DNA of 40,268 nt, from contig CAMVRG010000002.1 of NCBI GenBank assembly GCA_947169815.1, positions 1 to 40,268 on the forward strand, written 5' to 3'. This document shows positions 28,228-37,403 of the stretch, one piece after another. This DNA comes from an uncultured Clostridia bacterium. Its GTDB lineage: Bacteria; Bacillota; Clostridia; Oscillospirales; Acutalibacteraceae. The translations under genes and the position numbers were made by a program. The notes under the pieces are model-generated. The model worked only from the letters and a program-made list of their open reading frames with translations, made no database searches and had not been told where the DNA came from. The number at the start of each line of letters is the position of its first letter. Position 1 is the first letter of the stretch.

Positions 28228-29712
28228 ATGAAAAAGCTCCCCCTTCAAATTTTAATATCGTTTATCCTTATTCTTGCCCTCGCTGCGCCGATTTTCGTTT
28301 TCGGCTATACCAAAGAGGACGAGGGCGAAGCTGCGCTTTTACAGGAGGGCGAGCTTGATATTGAGAGCGCCGACCTTTCAGGGTATACCCTTCCTCTGCG
28401 CTCAGCTTCTACGGTTGAGGACTGCTTATACGACGGTCTTATTTCACTTTCAGACAGAATAAATATCACGTCGTACAGCGTTTCCGTAAACGACATAGGC
28501 GCGGTTTATTCAGGCGTAATTAACAGCCACCCCGATTTATTCTTCGTATCGGGAGCATATTCAATCAGCTATTCTCCCGCTACAAATACCGTTCTCTCGA
28601 TTGCCCCGTCTTATAAACTGTCTTACGACGAGGCTATGGCAGCACTCGACGTATTTCACAGCGGCGCCGATAAAGCCCTCGCCGAGGTCGACAGCAGTAT
28701 GAACGATATACAAAAGGCGCTGACCATACACGACTATATGATTTCCGTTGCGGATTATCCGAACGTTTTTGACGAGGAAGGAAACTATTCTCAGGCGCTT
28801 GATAACGACGAGAATCACAACGCCTACGGATTTTTTAAAAATTACAGAGTCGTCTGTCAGGGCTTTACGCTTGCATATATTTATCTTATGAACCGTCTCG
28901 GTATCCCCTGCGTATACGTAGCGTCCGATACTATGAACCACTCCTGGAACCTTATAGAAATTGACGGCGCGTGGTACAACGTCGACGTTACCTTCGACAA
29001 TCACGACTACGATATGGATACAAACACATACGGCTCCGTTCTCCACTCGTATTTTCTTAAAAGCGATTCATATTTTTCAGGCAAAACGGGTATTCATTGG
29101 CATTACGGCGGAGTTCCCGATAACGGCTGCGCCGCGGTCAGCACCCTTTACGATACCGCCTTCTGGGACGACGTAACCTCGCGTATTTACACAATCGGCG
29201 GTGATTATTATTATCTTGACCCGCCGAACGCCGCAAGCGTTTATACCTTCCTTAAAAGGAGAACTCCCTCGGGCGAGGAGACGAATCTATGTACCGGCTT
29301 CACTTCGCTTCTCGTTAACTATTCCGGCGGCTTTCGCGACGAAAACGGCAATCCTCAGAGCTATACCTTCAGGGACCGTCTTGCAAGACTTACATATCTC
29401 GATAACCGCTTCTACGTAGCGGCTTCAAAAAATATTTATTCCGTCGTTCCAACGGGAAACGGCTATACGCGATACGATATCTGTACGCTTTCCGACTATC
29501 CGTCGGGGCTTGGTGTAAACGGTAAAAATAATCTTATTTATCATACAAGAAATACCGAAAACGCGCTTTACGAGCTTGATAAATATGAATTTTTTAAAGA
29601 CCATATAACGGCTGAAAAGGGCGTAAACTATAATAATTATCCCGATATTAACCTCGACGGCGTTATAAACGGAAAGGACGCCGCAAGCATAATTCACGAT
29701 ATAAATAACTAA
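28228..29712 (+). CDS. Secreted transglutaminase-like protein with one dockerin-type repeat
   Basis: A 494-residue exported protein. Signal peptide is MKKLPLQILISFILILALAAPIFVFG. A transglutaminase/protease-like core lies around 150-260: VVCQGFTLAYIYLMNRLGIPC (Cys210), MNHSWNLIEIDGAWYNVD (His238) and VDVTFDN (Asp253) give a complete Cys-His-Asp triad. Residues 280-470 look like a beta-rich display or propeller-like region with short repeats. The C-terminus NYPDINLDGVINGKDAASIIHDINN is a single calcium-binding dockerin-type repeat, half the normal dockerin. I chose ATG 28228 with AAAGGA upstream over the ORF-track ATG 28210. Protein cross-linking or peptidase activity at the cell surface is plausible; the substrate is unknown. 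Confidence 0.84.
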   Translation: MKKLPLQILISFILILALAAPIFVFGYTKEDEGEAALLQEGELDIESADLSGYTLPLRSASTVEDCLYDGLISLSDRINITSYSVSVNDIGAVYSGVINSHPDLFFVSGAYSISYSPATNTVLSIAPSYKLSYDEAMAALDVFHSGADKALAEVDSSMNDIQKALTIHDYMISVADYPNVFDEEGNYSQALDNDENHNAYGFFKNYRVVCQGFTLAYIYLMNRLGIPCVYVASDTMNHSWNLIEIDGAWYNVDVTFDNHDYDMDTNTYGSVLHSYFLKSDSYFSGKTGIHWHYGGVPDNGCAAVSTLYDTAFWDDVTSRIYTIGGDYYYLDPPNAASVYTFLKRRTPSGEETNLCTGFTSLLVNYSGGFRDENGNPQSYTFRDRLARLTYLDNRFYVAASKNIYSVVPTGNGYTRYDICTLSDYPSGLGVNGKNNLIYHTRNTENALYELDKYEFFKDHITAEKGVNYNNYPDINLDGVINGKDAASIIHDINN

Positions 29713-29756
29713 TTTTTACACTTTTATTATTTTCATTTTTTCAAACAATATTATTG

Positions 29757-29840
29757 CCCGGGCAAAAGACAGAGCAAGACAAATCCGAATCGCCGAAAAC
29801 GCAGTTTTTAAGCGAAATCTGACATTTCGTTCTTGCTTGG
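29757..29840. repeat. Palindromic intergenic element, second copy
   Basis: AGAGCAAGACAAATCCGAA (29771-29789) matches the reverse complement of 118-136 at 17 of 19 positions. GCAAATCTGCCATTTT-type sequence of the first copy recurs here as GCGAAATCTGACATTTC, and GCAAGA/TCTTGC arms close it (about 29774 and 29831). It ends just before the ribosome site of the small gene at 29854. Confidence 0.6.
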
Positions 29841-29853
29841 AAAAGGAGAAAAA

Positions 29854-30030
29854 ATGAAAACAAATACTTCAAAAATGATTATGAAGGGCGTCGGCGCAAC
29901 GCTTGCGGTATGCTCGGCTCTCGCTATGGCGAGCTCAACTAAGTCCGACAGTATGTTCGCAAAAAAGGCGGTAAAAAAGACCGCTAAAAAGATGGCTGAC
30001 GTAGTGGATTCAATCTCATCCTTTATGTAA
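29854..30030 (+). CDS. Small 58-residue protein, possibly exported
   Basis: A short ORF with a good AAAGGAG ribosome site 8 nt upstream of ATG 29854 and a strong terminator 3 bp after the stop, which argues it is real. The N-terminal half (KMIMKGVGATLAVCSALAMASS) is mildly hydrophobic and could be a weak signal or anchor. The C-terminal half (MFAKKAVKKTAKKMADVVDSISSFM) is a basic amphipathic helix. Function is unknown. The ORF-track TTG start seven codons earlier is unlikely. No promoter is evident; the palindromic repeat occupies its upstream region. Confidence 0.65.
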   Translation: MKTNTSKMIMKGVGATLAVCSALAMASSTKSDSMFAKKAVKKTAKKMADVVDSISSFM

Positions 30031-30060
30031 AAAAAGACAGGTTTTACCTGTCTTTTTGTC
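30031..30060. terminator. Bidirectional terminator between small gene and folK
   Basis: AAAAAGACAGGT-TTT-ACCTGTCTTTTT with T-runs on both strands. Confidence 0.88.
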
Positions 30061-30065
30061 TTTTT

Positions 30066-30536
30066 TTATATCTGTTTAACCTGCTGTCCCTTTATACCGA
30101 ACATACTGCTTTTAAATTCAGTTCCGTAAGCCTCGCCGTCGGGGAAAAGCTCAAGAAGCGGAATTAAGACGAAGCGCCTTTCCTTAAACCTCGGATGGGG
30201 AACGGTAAGATTTTCGGTATCAATTCTCTTGTTTTCAGCGAGAATAATATCCAAATCAATTATTCTCGGGCCGTTTCTGAACTCCCTGATTCGCCCGAAG
30301 CCCGCCTCTATTCCGAGACAGATTCCAAGCAATTCGTTCGGCTCAAAACCGCTTTCAATTTCAACGCAGATATTATAAAAGCTGTCCTGTTCGGCGTAGC
30401 CTACGGGCTCGGTCTCGTATACCGACGAGCGTCTTAAAACCTCGGTTTTCGGAACAAGGGAAAGCGCCCCCACGGCGTTTTCAATATTCTCTTTTTTATC
30501 GCCTATATTCGTTCCTATTCCGATAATATATTTCAT
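30066..30536 (-). CDS. folK: 6-hydroxymethyl-7,8-dihydropterin pyrophosphokinase
   Basis: Transfers pyrophosphate from ATP to hydroxymethyl-dihydropterin, the step before DHPS. The length of 156 residues is typical. Motifs are IGIGTNIGDKKENI at the N-terminus, RRSSVYETEPVGYAEQDSFYNICVEIESG (pterin-binding), FGRIREFRNGPRIIDLDIIL (catalytic Arg and Mg-binding Asp pair) and VPHPRFKERRFVLIPLLEL. Its ATG overlaps the folB stop by 4 bp. It is the last gene of the folate cluster. Confidence 0.96.
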   Translation of the reverse strand: MKYIIGIGTNIGDKKENIENAVGALSLVPKTEVLRRSSVYETEPVGYAEQDSFYNICVEIESGFEPNELLGICLGIEAGFGRIREFRNGPRIIDLDIILAENKRIDTENLTVPHPRFKERRFVLIPLLELFPDGEAYGTEFKSSMFGIKGQQVKQI

Positions 30537-30895
30537 ATTCGTTTCCTCGTAAGCGATACAGCCATATAATCAAACTCCGCTTTTACGGGAGCCTCGGGCT
30601 TTTTCAGAGTTATATCTATCCTCTGTATCTCCTCAAACTCCTCAAAAAGCGCCTCACAGACTCTCTGCGCCGCTTTTTCGATTAAATCATAGGATTTTCC
30701 TGTAAATACTCTTCGTATAGTTTTTACCGCCTTTGCGTAGCTTACCGTATCGTCAAGACAGTCGCTTTCGCACGCCTTTGATAAATCAAGGTAATAATCA
30801 AGGTCGATATAAAAGGTCTGTCCGTTTTCCTTTTCTTCGGGATTTACGCCGTGGTAAGCAAACAGTTTTAAGTTTTTAACAGTTATCTTATCCAT
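30533..30895 (-). CDS. folB: Dihydroneopterin aldolase
   Basis: Converts dihydroneopterin to hydroxymethyl-dihydropterin and glycolaldehyde; 120 residues. It opens KITVKNLKLFAYHGVNPEEKENGQTFYIDLDYYLD, which contains the conserved YHGV...E segment, followed by DTVSYAKAVKTI and SYDLIEKAAQRVCEALFEEF (catalytic Lys region). IDITLKKPEAPV is the closing strand. It overlaps folP upstream by 13 bp and folK downstream by 4 bp, so all three are translationally coupled. Confidence 0.95.
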   Translation of the reverse strand: MDKITVKNLKLFAYHGVNPEEKENGQTFYIDLDYYLDLSKACESDCLDDTVSYAKAVKTIRRVFTGKSYDLIEKAAQRVCEALFEEFEEIQRIDITLKKPEAPVKAEFDYMAVSLTRKRI

Positions 30896-31668
30896 TTTTT
30901 TATCTCGTCAGCCGTTCTGACGCCCTTTATTTCGTTTTTTACGTCGTGTATACGGATTATATCCGCTCCGCCTAAAATCGCCGCTGTGTCGGCGGCTATG
31001 TTACCGTAAACCCTTTTTTCGGGCTTATCCTCGCCGCTTGCCGCGCCTATTACCCGCTTTCGGCTTACTCCGAGAAGAAGCGGCACGCCCTGGGGTTTAT
31101 ACTTTTCAACGTTCGCAATAAGCTCTAAGTTTTCCTCATAGCTCTTGCCGAAGCCTATGCCCATATCAAGACATAGCTGTTTTTTATTACAGACTGTAAT
31201 AGCCTTTTCAAAAAACGCCTTGACCTCGCTGACTCCGCCAGCGCCGTTATGGGTTATAACCCAGCCCGCGCCGCTTTCGTTAATCAGGTTCGCCATTTCT
31301 TTATTAAGACTGCCGCTGACGTCGTTAATTATATCCGCCCCGTTTTCAAGGGCGTTTTTTGCAACGTACGGAAAATACGTATCTACCGAAACGGGCTTTT
31401 CCGTCAGAGGTCTGAGCTTTTTTAATACGCCCTCAAGCCGGGCCCACTCCTCTTTCGGCGGTATTTCTTCATACCCCGGACGGGTTGACTGGGCGCCTAA
31501 ATCTATTATATCCGCTCCATCGTCAATCAGCTCAAGCGCGTGTTTTACTGCGTTTTCTTCGTCAAAGCATTTTCCCCCGTCGGAAAACGAATCGGGGGTA
31601 ATATTGACTATGCCCATAATGAGCGTTCTTTTTCCGTATTCAATTTTCTTATCTCTGCAGTACCACAT
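30883..31668 (-). CDS. folP: Dihydropteroate synthase
   Basis: Condenses the pterin pyrophosphate with p-aminobenzoate and is the sulfonamide target. A TIM-barrel of 261 residues. Signatures are LIMGIVNITPDSFSDGGKCFD, IDLGAQSTRPGYEEIPPKEEW, PVSVDTYFP, DIINDVSGSLN, LLLGVSRKRVIG and IIRIHDVKN. No clear Shine-Dalgarno precedes the ATG, which starts one base after the folE stop, so translation probably depends on coupling. It overlaps folB by 13 bp. Confidence 0.96.
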   Translation of the reverse strand: MWYCRDKKIEYGKRTLIMGIVNITPDSFSDGGKCFDEENAVKHALELIDDGADIIDLGAQSTRPGYEEIPPKEEWARLEGVLKKLRPLTEKPVSVDTYFPYVAKNALENGADIINDVSGSLNKEMANLINESGAGWVITHNGAGGVSEVKAFFEKAITVCNKKQLCLDMGIGFGKSYEENLELIANVEKYKPQGVPLLLGVSRKRVIGAASGEDKPEKRVYGNIAADTAAILGGADIIRIHDVKNEIKGVRTADEIKKWIR

Positions 31669-31669
31669 A

Positions 31670-32239
31670 TTATTTCGTCAGAAGTGAAAGTACTTCCGCC
31701 CTCGTTCTCGCGTCGGTTCTCATACTGCCTCTGAGCGCTGAGGTCTGGGTTTTTGAGCCGCTCGCCCTCGCTCCTCTTATAGTCATACAGCTGTGTTCAG
31801 CCTCAATTATAACCGCAACGCCCTTCGGCGAAAGATTTTCGTTAAGAAAATCGGCAATATCGTGGGTCAGCCTTTCCTGAACCTGAGGCTTTTTAGCAAA
31901 ATTATCAACAATTCTTGCAAGTTTTGAAAGCCCGATAATCTTATTATCGCTCGGAATATACGCTATATGAGCCTTTCCGACAAAGGGAAGAAGATGATGC
32001 TCGCACATTGAAGAAAACGGAATGTCTCTGACTATTACAATTTCGTCGTTTGACTTTTCGTTAAACATTTTAAGGTGCTGCTTCGGGTCCTCTCTGAGCC
32101 CCGAAAAAAGCTCCTCATACATATTTGCAACCCTCTGAGGCGTTTCTGCGAGACCCTCTCTGTCGGGGTTTTCACCTACCGCGATAAGTATATCCCTTAC
32201 CGCTTTTTTTATAATTTCCTTATTTTCGTTACTTATCAT
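31670..32239 (-). CDS. folE: GTP cyclohydrolase I
   Basis: The first folate-pathway enzyme, GTP to dihydroneopterin triphosphate; 189 residues from the chosen start. Motifs include [48 protein letters not shown] (zinc Cys and His, catalytic His) and [27 protein letters not shown], with the second zinc Cys in [22 protein letters not shown] start at ATG 32239, 5-6 nt after GAGGA, rather than the GTG at 32251 that overlaps the upstream stop. Together with folP, folB and folK it covers much of de novo dihydropteroate synthesis. Confidence 0.96.
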   Translation of the reverse strand: MISNENKEIIKKAVRDILIAVGENPDREGLAETPQRVANMYEELFSGLREDPKQHLKMFNEKSNDEIVIVRDIPFSSMCEHHLLPFVGKAHIAYIPSDNKIIGLSKLARIVDNFAKKPQVQERLTHDIADFLNENLSPKGVAVIIEAEHSCMTIRGARASGSKTQTSALRGSMRTDARTRAEVLSLLTK

Positions 32240-32247
32240 ATTCTTCC

Positions 32248-33171
32248 TCACTTGCTGAAATAGCCCTTGATATTTTTAACCGAGGTATCCGTAAGCTTAT
32301 TTGTATCGTCAAATTCCGTAGCAGCCGAATAAAGCGTTAAATCCGTACTCAGCGTACAGAATACCATAACGCCGTTTTTACCGTTTTCAAAATCTCTTAC
32401 CGTAATATCGGTAGTACAGTTTTTCATAAAGAGCTTGAAAAGCGAATCCGCGTTTTCATAATTTTTCTCGTTAAGAAGCTCGGGCAACGCCTTTAAAATA
32501 AGCTCGTTTTCAGCGCTGTAATTTTTAGTTTTTTCGGTAAAATATCTTAAAAGATTCGAGGTTTCGCTTCCGCTTACGGTCTGTTCTCCCTCTTTTATTT
32601 TAAGAGTATACTTATCGTCCTCTTTATTATCGCTGTAATCTATCTTTTCGTTTGAAATATATACATAGCTTCCGAGCTTATTAACAACCTCAACGAAGCC
32701 GCTGTTTTCAAAATCGGCGTAGTAATCGATTTCAAAGCCCAGGTATTCGGTTAGTTTTGCTTTAAGCCCGGCTCCGCCCGACGCGGTATATATTTTCTGA
32801 ACCGTTGAATCGCCTACGCTCATATCGGGCGAAAGCGCCGCTGTTTTATATGCTCTGTTATCCCTGTCAGCCTGAACTAAAAAGATATAGTGAATTTTTT
32901 CTTTATTTTCATCGGTTTCCATTACTAAAAAATTCGTTTTTCCCTCTGTTTCGGGAAGAATTTCTTTAATATTTTCCTCTTTTTCGGTAGTCGTTACCTC
33001 GCCTCTTGCAAAAAAGTCGGCGGCGCTTGAATAATTTTTATGAAGATAGGCGGTAAATACAGCCGTAAAAACAACTATTACCGCAAGCAGAGCATATAAA
33101 ATCTTTGCCTGATTTGACATCTTTTTCGACTTTGAAATATAAATATCTCCTCTGTTTTTAAATATCTTCAC
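32248..33171 (-). CDS. Divergent LytR-CpsA-Psr (LCP)-like membrane protein
   Basis: A 307-residue protein with a short basic cytosolic N-terminus, one helix ([20 protein letters not shown], about 24-43) and an extracytoplasmic domain. The order [69 protein letters not shown] and a late GxQxLxGxxALxYxR-like position ([20 protein letters not shown]) follows the LCP fold. The canonical catalytic SIPRDT segment reads ALSPDMSV, lacking the Arg, so glycopolymer ligase activity is doubtful. The start is GTG with GGTGAG 4 nt upstream. It leads the folate genes, with its stop 8 bp before the folE start, and shares its upstream region with dnaA. Confidence 0.72.
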   Translation of the reverse strand: MKIFKNRGDIYISKSKKMSNQAKILYALLAVIVVFTAVFTAYLHKNYSSAADFFARGEVTTTEKEENIKEILPETEGKTNFLVMETDENKEKIHYIFLVQADRDNRAYKTAALSPDMSVGDSTVQKIYTASGGAGLKAKLTEYLGFEIDYYADFENSGFVEVVNKLGSYVYISNEKIDYSDNKEDDKYTLKIKEGEQTVSGSETSNLLRYFTEKTKNYSAENELILKALPELLNEKNYENADSLFKLFMKNCTTDITVRDFENGKNGVMVFCTLSTDLTLYSAATEFDDTNKLTDTSVKNIKGYFSK

Positions 33172-33193
33172 TTTCTCACCGCCTTTCGGGTTA

Positions 33194-33222
33194 ATTATAT
33201 ATTATTAAACGATAAAAAACAA
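33194..33222 (-). promoter_or_regulatory. Promoter of the LCP-folate operon
   Basis: Minus-strand TTGTTT (33217-33222), 17 bp, TATAAT (33194-33199). Confidence 0.6.
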
Positions 33223-33229
33223 GTAATAC

Positions 33230-33238
33230 TTTTCCACA
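33230..33238 (+). promoter_or_regulatory. DnaA-box-like site
   Basis: TTTTCCACA differs from the consensus TTATCCACA at one base. It lies between the divergent LCP and dnaA promoters, upstream of the dnaA -35, where DnaA commonly controls its own gene. Confidence 0.6.
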
Positions 33239-33267
33239 ACACTTAAAATATAATGTTAAAAATAATA

Positions 33268-33296
33268 TTGACATATTATAAATTATATATTATAAT
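33268..33296 (+). promoter_or_regulatory. dnaA promoter
   Basis: TTGACA (33268-33273), 17-bp AT-only spacer, TATAAT (33291-33296). A leader of about 50 nt ends in AAGGAGG before the ATG. Confidence 0.82.
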
Positions 33297-33354
33297 AAAT
33301 ATTTGTATTAGTATATATATTACTATAAATATATAAAGAAGGAGGATAAAATTT

Positions 33355-34701
33355 ATGAACAGTATGACGGAACTCTGGAAAAATGTTGTTGATTATATTA
33401 AAGAAAGAATTAACGAGACCGTATATAACGTATGGTTTTTTGATATAGAATTACTCGATTTTCAGAACGGAACGGCTAATCTTCTTTTTACAACAGATTT
33501 TAAAAAGAAAACCGTATATCACGAATACGATTCTTTAATCCGCGAAGCGTTTAAGGCTGTATGCGGATTTGAGTGTAATATTGAATATACCTGTATAGAT
33601 GAAATATCGTCGGTGCCTAATAAGCTTTCAAAGGTTGACCTTGAAGATTTAAGAAATTCAACCTTTACCTTTGAAAACTTTATTTCAGGTCCCTCAAATA
33701 AATTCGCATATACCGCGGCTAAGGCGGTTGCGGATAATCCGGGCGGAATATTCAATAACGGCGTAAATCTTACCGATTATAACCCTCTTTTTATCTACGG
33801 CGCGTCGGGTCTCGGTAAAACTCACCTTTTAAACGCCATAAGCCACGAGGTTAAAAATAAATATCCCGAGCTTAATATTAAATATATAAGCGCAGAGGAA
33901 TTTACTAACGAATTTATTGCCGCTCTCGGAGATAAAACGGTTAACGAATTTCACGATAAATACAGAAATAATATCGACGTTCTTCTTGTAGACGATATTC
34001 AGTTTATTGCAGGTAAAACTCAGACAGAGGAAGAATTTTTCCATACCTTCAATTCCCTTGTTGATAACGGAAAGCAGGTTGTACTGACCTCGGACAGACC
34101 TCCAAAAGAAATTCATTCTTTGACTGACAGACTCCGTTCACGCTTTGTTTCAGGTCTTCTCGCCGATATTCAGACTCCCGAGTTTGAAACGCGCTGCGCA
34201 ATTATAAAGCGTAAGGCAAAGCTTCTTAATTTTAAAATTGACGATTCGGTAGTTGAATTTATCGCCGAAAAAATAAAGTCGAATATCCGTCAGCTTGAGG
34301 GTATTACCAAAAAACTCCACGCTATGTGTACCTACGGCGAACAGATTGCGCCTACTATCGCTATTGCCCAGAGCGCGATTAAAGATATTATTGTAAACGA
34401 TGTTCCTCCGCTTCCAGTTACTATTAAAAAAGTAGTTGACGAGGTAAGCCGTACAACAGGCGTTTCGGTTGAGGATATATATTCAAAAAAGCGTACCGCA
34501 AATATAGCTATGGCACGGAAAATGACCTTTTATATTATCAGAAAGGTTACTGAAATGAGCTATGAGTCTATCGGTAAGGAATTTGATAAGGACCATTCAA
34601 CCGTTATGTATAACTATGAGGAAATGGAAAAACTTCTCGCCAATAATTCAAGCCTTAATTCTCAGGTTCTTGATATAATCAACAACATAAAAGAAGAGTA
34701 A
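33355..34701 (+). CDS. dnaA: Chromosomal replication initiator DnaA
   Basis: Binds DnaA boxes and opens the origin. It has 448 residues in four domains. Domain I (MTELWKNVVDYIKERINETVYNVWF) is followed by a short linker and the AAA+ domain starting TFENFISGPSNKFAYTAAKAVA, with Walker A YGASGLGKTHLL (about 150-161), Walker B VLLVDDIQFIAGK and sensor region VVLTSDRPPKEI. Domain IV carries the helix-turn-helix signature KRTANIAMARKMTFYIIRKVTEMSYESIGKEFDKDHSTVMY. A short domain II is usual in Clostridia. The AAGGAGG site is 9-10 nt upstream. Confidence 0.98.
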   Translation: MNSMTELWKNVVDYIKERINETVYNVWFFDIELLDFQNGTANLLFTTDFKKKTVYHEYDSLIREAFKAVCGFECNIEYTCIDEISSVPNKLSKVDLEDLRNSTFTFENFISGPSNKFAYTAAKAVADNPGGIFNNGVNLTDYNPLFIYGASGLGKTHLLNAISHEVKNKYPELNIKYISAEEFTNEFIAALGDKTVNEFHDKYRNNIDVLLVDDIQFIAGKTQTEEEFFHTFNSLVDNGKQVVLTSDRPPKEIHSLTDRLRSRFVSGLLADIQTPEFETRCAIIKRKAKLLNFKIDDSVVEFIAEKIKSNIRQLEGITKKLHAMCTYGEQIAPTIAIAQSAIKDIIVNDVPPLPVTIKKVVDEVSRTTGVSVEDIYSKKRTANIAMARKMTFYIIRKVTEMSYESIGKEFDKDHSTVMYNYEEMEKLLANNSSLNSQVLDIINNIKEE

Positions 34702-34975
34702 GTATTCCACATATTTTTCCTTTTAAACAATTAAATATTTTTAAAAGCTGTTAAAAATTAAAGTTTTCCATATTATTAACATTTTTTCCATATTTTTTTC
34801 AACAGAAAAGATTAATAAAAAATGAGAAAAAATAAACGTTTAAGAAACTTTTTAACAATTTCTTCCGTTTATATTAATGAGAGTATGTAATTATTATCTT
34901 TTTCTGCGAAAAAAATAAAAATTTCATTTTCATTTTTTTATCAATCAAAAATTTTTTCTGAAAGGCGGAATACAA
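34702..34975 (+). other. AT-rich dnaA-dnaN intergenic region, probable oriC component
   Basis: About 274 bp, very AT rich, with DnaA-box-like sites TATTCCACA (34703-34711) and two TTTTCCATA (34764-34772, 34784-34792; 20 bp apart). Long T/A runs up to the dnaN ribosome site suit an unwinding element. The boxes are weak, so the exact unwinding site is not fixed. The dnaN promoter is not clear. Confidence 0.55.
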
Positions 34976-36088
34976 ATGAAATTCATCTGCAGTACAAAAG
35001 AACTCAATATTGCCTGTAATAATGTTATAAGAGCGGTAAGCACTAAGGTAACAATGCCTACTATCGAGGGAATATTAATCGAATGCGGTTCAAATACTCT
35101 TTCTCTTACAGGCTACGATTTTGAATTCGGTATTAATACCATATTAAGCGCAGAGGTTGAAGAAGCGGGCGCTATTATTATTAATGGCAAAATTCTCTGC
35201 GATATTTTAAAAAAGCTCCCTGACGAAACGGTAACTTTTGAAACTAACGGAAACGCGGTTTCAATTATAAGCGGTGCGGCTCAGTATAATATTTCGGGTA
35301 TCGACGCTGACGATTATCCCGAGCTTCCCTCAGTTAACGGAGGCCAGAATATTGAGCTTAATCAGAAGCTTTTACATTCAATGATTATTCAGACTGTTTT
35401 CGCGGTTGCGGATAACGAAAGCTCTAAACCCGTTTATACAGGACTTAAATTTGATATTACAAGTAATGAAATTACTCTCGTTGGCATTGACGGTTACCGT
35501 CTTGCTATAAGAAAAGAGGCTGTTTCATATAACGGCGACGACCTTACCTTTATAGTACCTAAAAAGACTATAAGGGAAGTTATTAAGCTTATGAATCCCG
35601 AAAGCGATGAAACTATTAAAATCAATATCGGAAGACGCCACATTATTTTTGAAGTTGAGAATTATTCAATTATCTCACGTCTTCTTGACGGCGATTTTCT
35701 TGATTACAGAACGGCTGTTCCGGGTACTGTTTCAACAACCGTATTAATTAATACAAACGACGCGATTAACTGTATCGACAGAACTCTTCCCGTTATTGAA
35801 AATAATCAGAAAAACCCGATTCGCTGTCTTTTTGATAATGACCAGCTCAGAGTTTCAACAGTTTCATCTCTCGGCCGTGTAATAGATTATACCCACGCTA
35901 ACACCCAGGGCGACAGAGTTGAGATAGGCTTTAATTCAAAATTTATGATTGACGCTCTTAATGCAGCGGATACCGACGAGGTAAGAATTGAGCTTGCAGG
36001 TCCCGTAAGTCCCGTTAAGATTATGCCTATCGAAGGTAACAGTTTCCTTTTCTTAGTTCTTCCCATGAGGCTTAAAAATGAAAATTAA
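34976..36088 (+). CDS. dnaN: DNA polymerase III beta sliding clamp
   Basis: A ring-shaped processivity clamp, 370 residues in three repeated domains. Typical segments are [44 protein letters not shown]-like ([13 protein letters not shown]), [24 protein letters not shown] and the C-terminal [23 protein letters not shown], which closes the ring and forms the partner-binding pocket. It overlaps the following S4-domain gene by 11 bp. Confidence 0.98.
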   Translation: MKFICSTKELNIACNNVIRAVSTKVTMPTIEGILIECGSNTLSLTGYDFEFGINTILSAEVEEAGAIIINGKILCDILKKLPDETVTFETNGNAVSIISGAAQYNISGIDADDYPELPSVNGGQNIELNQKLLHSMIIQTVFAVADNESSKPVYTGLKFDITSNEITLVGIDGYRLAIRKEAVSYNGDDLTFIVPKKTIREVIKLMNPESDETIKINIGRRHIIFEVENYSIISRLLDGDFLDYRTAVPGTVSTTVLINTNDAINCIDRTLPVIENNQKNPIRCLFDNDQLRVSTVSSLGRVIDYTHANTQGDRVEIGFNSKFMIDALNAADTDEVRIELAGPVSPVKIMPIEGNSFLFLVLPMRLKNEN

Positions 36089-36329
36089 GGTTAAGGTTGC
36101 CGAGCATAAAAAAGAAACCGCCGAAATTAATACTGAATTTATTCAGCTTCAGGCGTTTTTAAAGTTTATGGGACTCGCTGAAACGGGCGGAGAGGCAAAA
36201 GAGATAATTCAGGACGGAATTATTAAGGTTAATAATGAAATCTGTACCGCAAGAGGAAAAAAGCTGAGAGACGGAGACGTTGTCTCAGCCTTCGGTACCG
36301 ATTACACAATAAAATATGAAAATAAATAG
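36078..36329 (+). CDS. yaaA: S4-domain RNA-binding protein YaaA
   Basis: An 83-residue small S4 protein found between dnaN and recF in many Firmicutes (B. subtilis YaaA). The S4 fold is seen in [48 protein letters not shown]. Suggested partners are ribosomal or structured RNA; the exact role is unsettled. It overlaps dnaN by 11 bp and recF by 14 bp. Confidence 0.93.
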   Translation: MKIKVKVAEHKKETAEINTEFIQLQAFLKFMGLAETGGEAKEIIQDGIIKVNNEICTARGKKLRDGDVVSAFGTDYTIKYENK

Positions 36330-37401
36330 AATAGAACTTGAAAATTTCAGAAATTTCAGTTTTCTTGAAGCCGATTTTGACGACGTAAATATAATCTGGG
36401 GCGAAAACGCACAGGGTAAAACAAATCTTATAGAGGCAATTTATCTTTTTACGGGCGCAAAAAGTTTCAGAGGAGCTAAGGATAAAGAGCTCGTTAAATT
36501 TGACAGCGAAAAAAGCAGAATAAAAATTGAATTTGATAATAATGAAAGAGAGCAAAGCGCTGAAATTATTATTGATAATAAAAGAAGCGTAAGCCTTAAC
36601 GGAGTTAAAAATAAAAGGGACGAGCTGAGCGAGGAGCTTAAAGCGGTTATATTTTCACCCGTACATTTAAGTATGGTTAAGGACGGACCCCGCGAAAGAC
36701 GTTATTTTATTGACTCCGCTCTCTGTCAGATTAAATCAAATTACCGAAAGCTGTTAAAGGAATATAACAGAGCTCTCTCACAGCGTAATTCTCTTTTAAA
36801 GGATTTGGTAAAGCATCCCGAGCTTGACAGTATGCTTTATATATGGAATCAGAATTTAGCGAGAACGGGCGCAAAAATAATCTATCAGAGACTTAAATAT
36901 ATCGACGCGCTTATGCCTTATGCAAGCGAGGTATATCTCGGTATAAGCTCAAATAAAGAAAAAATTGAGCTTAAATACAGCGGATGCGACGAATTTATAG
37001 AGGATGTTTATGATATCGAAGAAAAGCTCCTGAAGGCTTTTGAGGAGTCAAAGCTCCCCGATATAATGAATCGTAATACTACAAAAGGTCCTCACAGAGA
37101 CGATATAGAAATTATGATTAACGGTAAAAGCGCAAGAGTTTACGGCTCCCAGGGGCAGCAGAGAAGCTGCGTGCTCGCTATTAAACTCGCCGAGGCGGCG
37201 CTTTTAAAGAAAATGACGGGGGTTGAGCCCGTCGCGCTTCTTGACGACGTTATGAGCGAGCTTGACGAAAAGCGTCAGGATTATATTTTAAATAACATAA
37301 AAAGCTCTCAGGTGTTTATTACCTGCTGCGATAAGGAACAGATTCTCCGTCTTAAAAAAGGAAAAACGATTCATATAGAGGACGGAAAAATAATTGACTG
37401 A
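36316..37401 (+). CDS. recF: Recombination mediator RecF
   Basis: An SMC-like ATPase that helps load RecA at gaps and stalled forks; 361 residues. Walker A is [19 protein letters not shown] (about 28-46), [12 protein letters not shown] lies mid-chain, the ABC-type signature is [23 protein letters not shown], and Walker B is [16 protein letters not shown]. The 14-bp overlap with yaaA suggests coupled translation. It is followed 2 bp later by the DUF370 gene. Confidence 0.97.
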   Translation: MKINRIELENFRNFSFLEADFDDVNIIWGENAQGKTNLIEAIYLFTGAKSFRGAKDKELVKFDSEKSRIKIEFDNNEREQSAEIIIDNKRSVSLNGVKNKRDELSEELKAVIFSPVHLSMVKDGPRERRYFIDSALCQIKSNYRKLLKEYNRALSQRNSLLKDLVKHPELDSMLYIWNQNLARTGAKIIYQRLKYIDALMPYASEVYLGISSNKEKIELKYSGCDEFIEDVYDIEEKLLKAFEESKLPDIMNRNTTKGPHRDDIEIMINGKSARVYGSQGQQRSCVLAIKLAEAALLKKMTGVEPVALLDDVMSELDEKRQDYILNNIKSSQVFITCCDKEQILRLKKGKTIHIEDGKIID

Positions 37402-37403
37402 TT

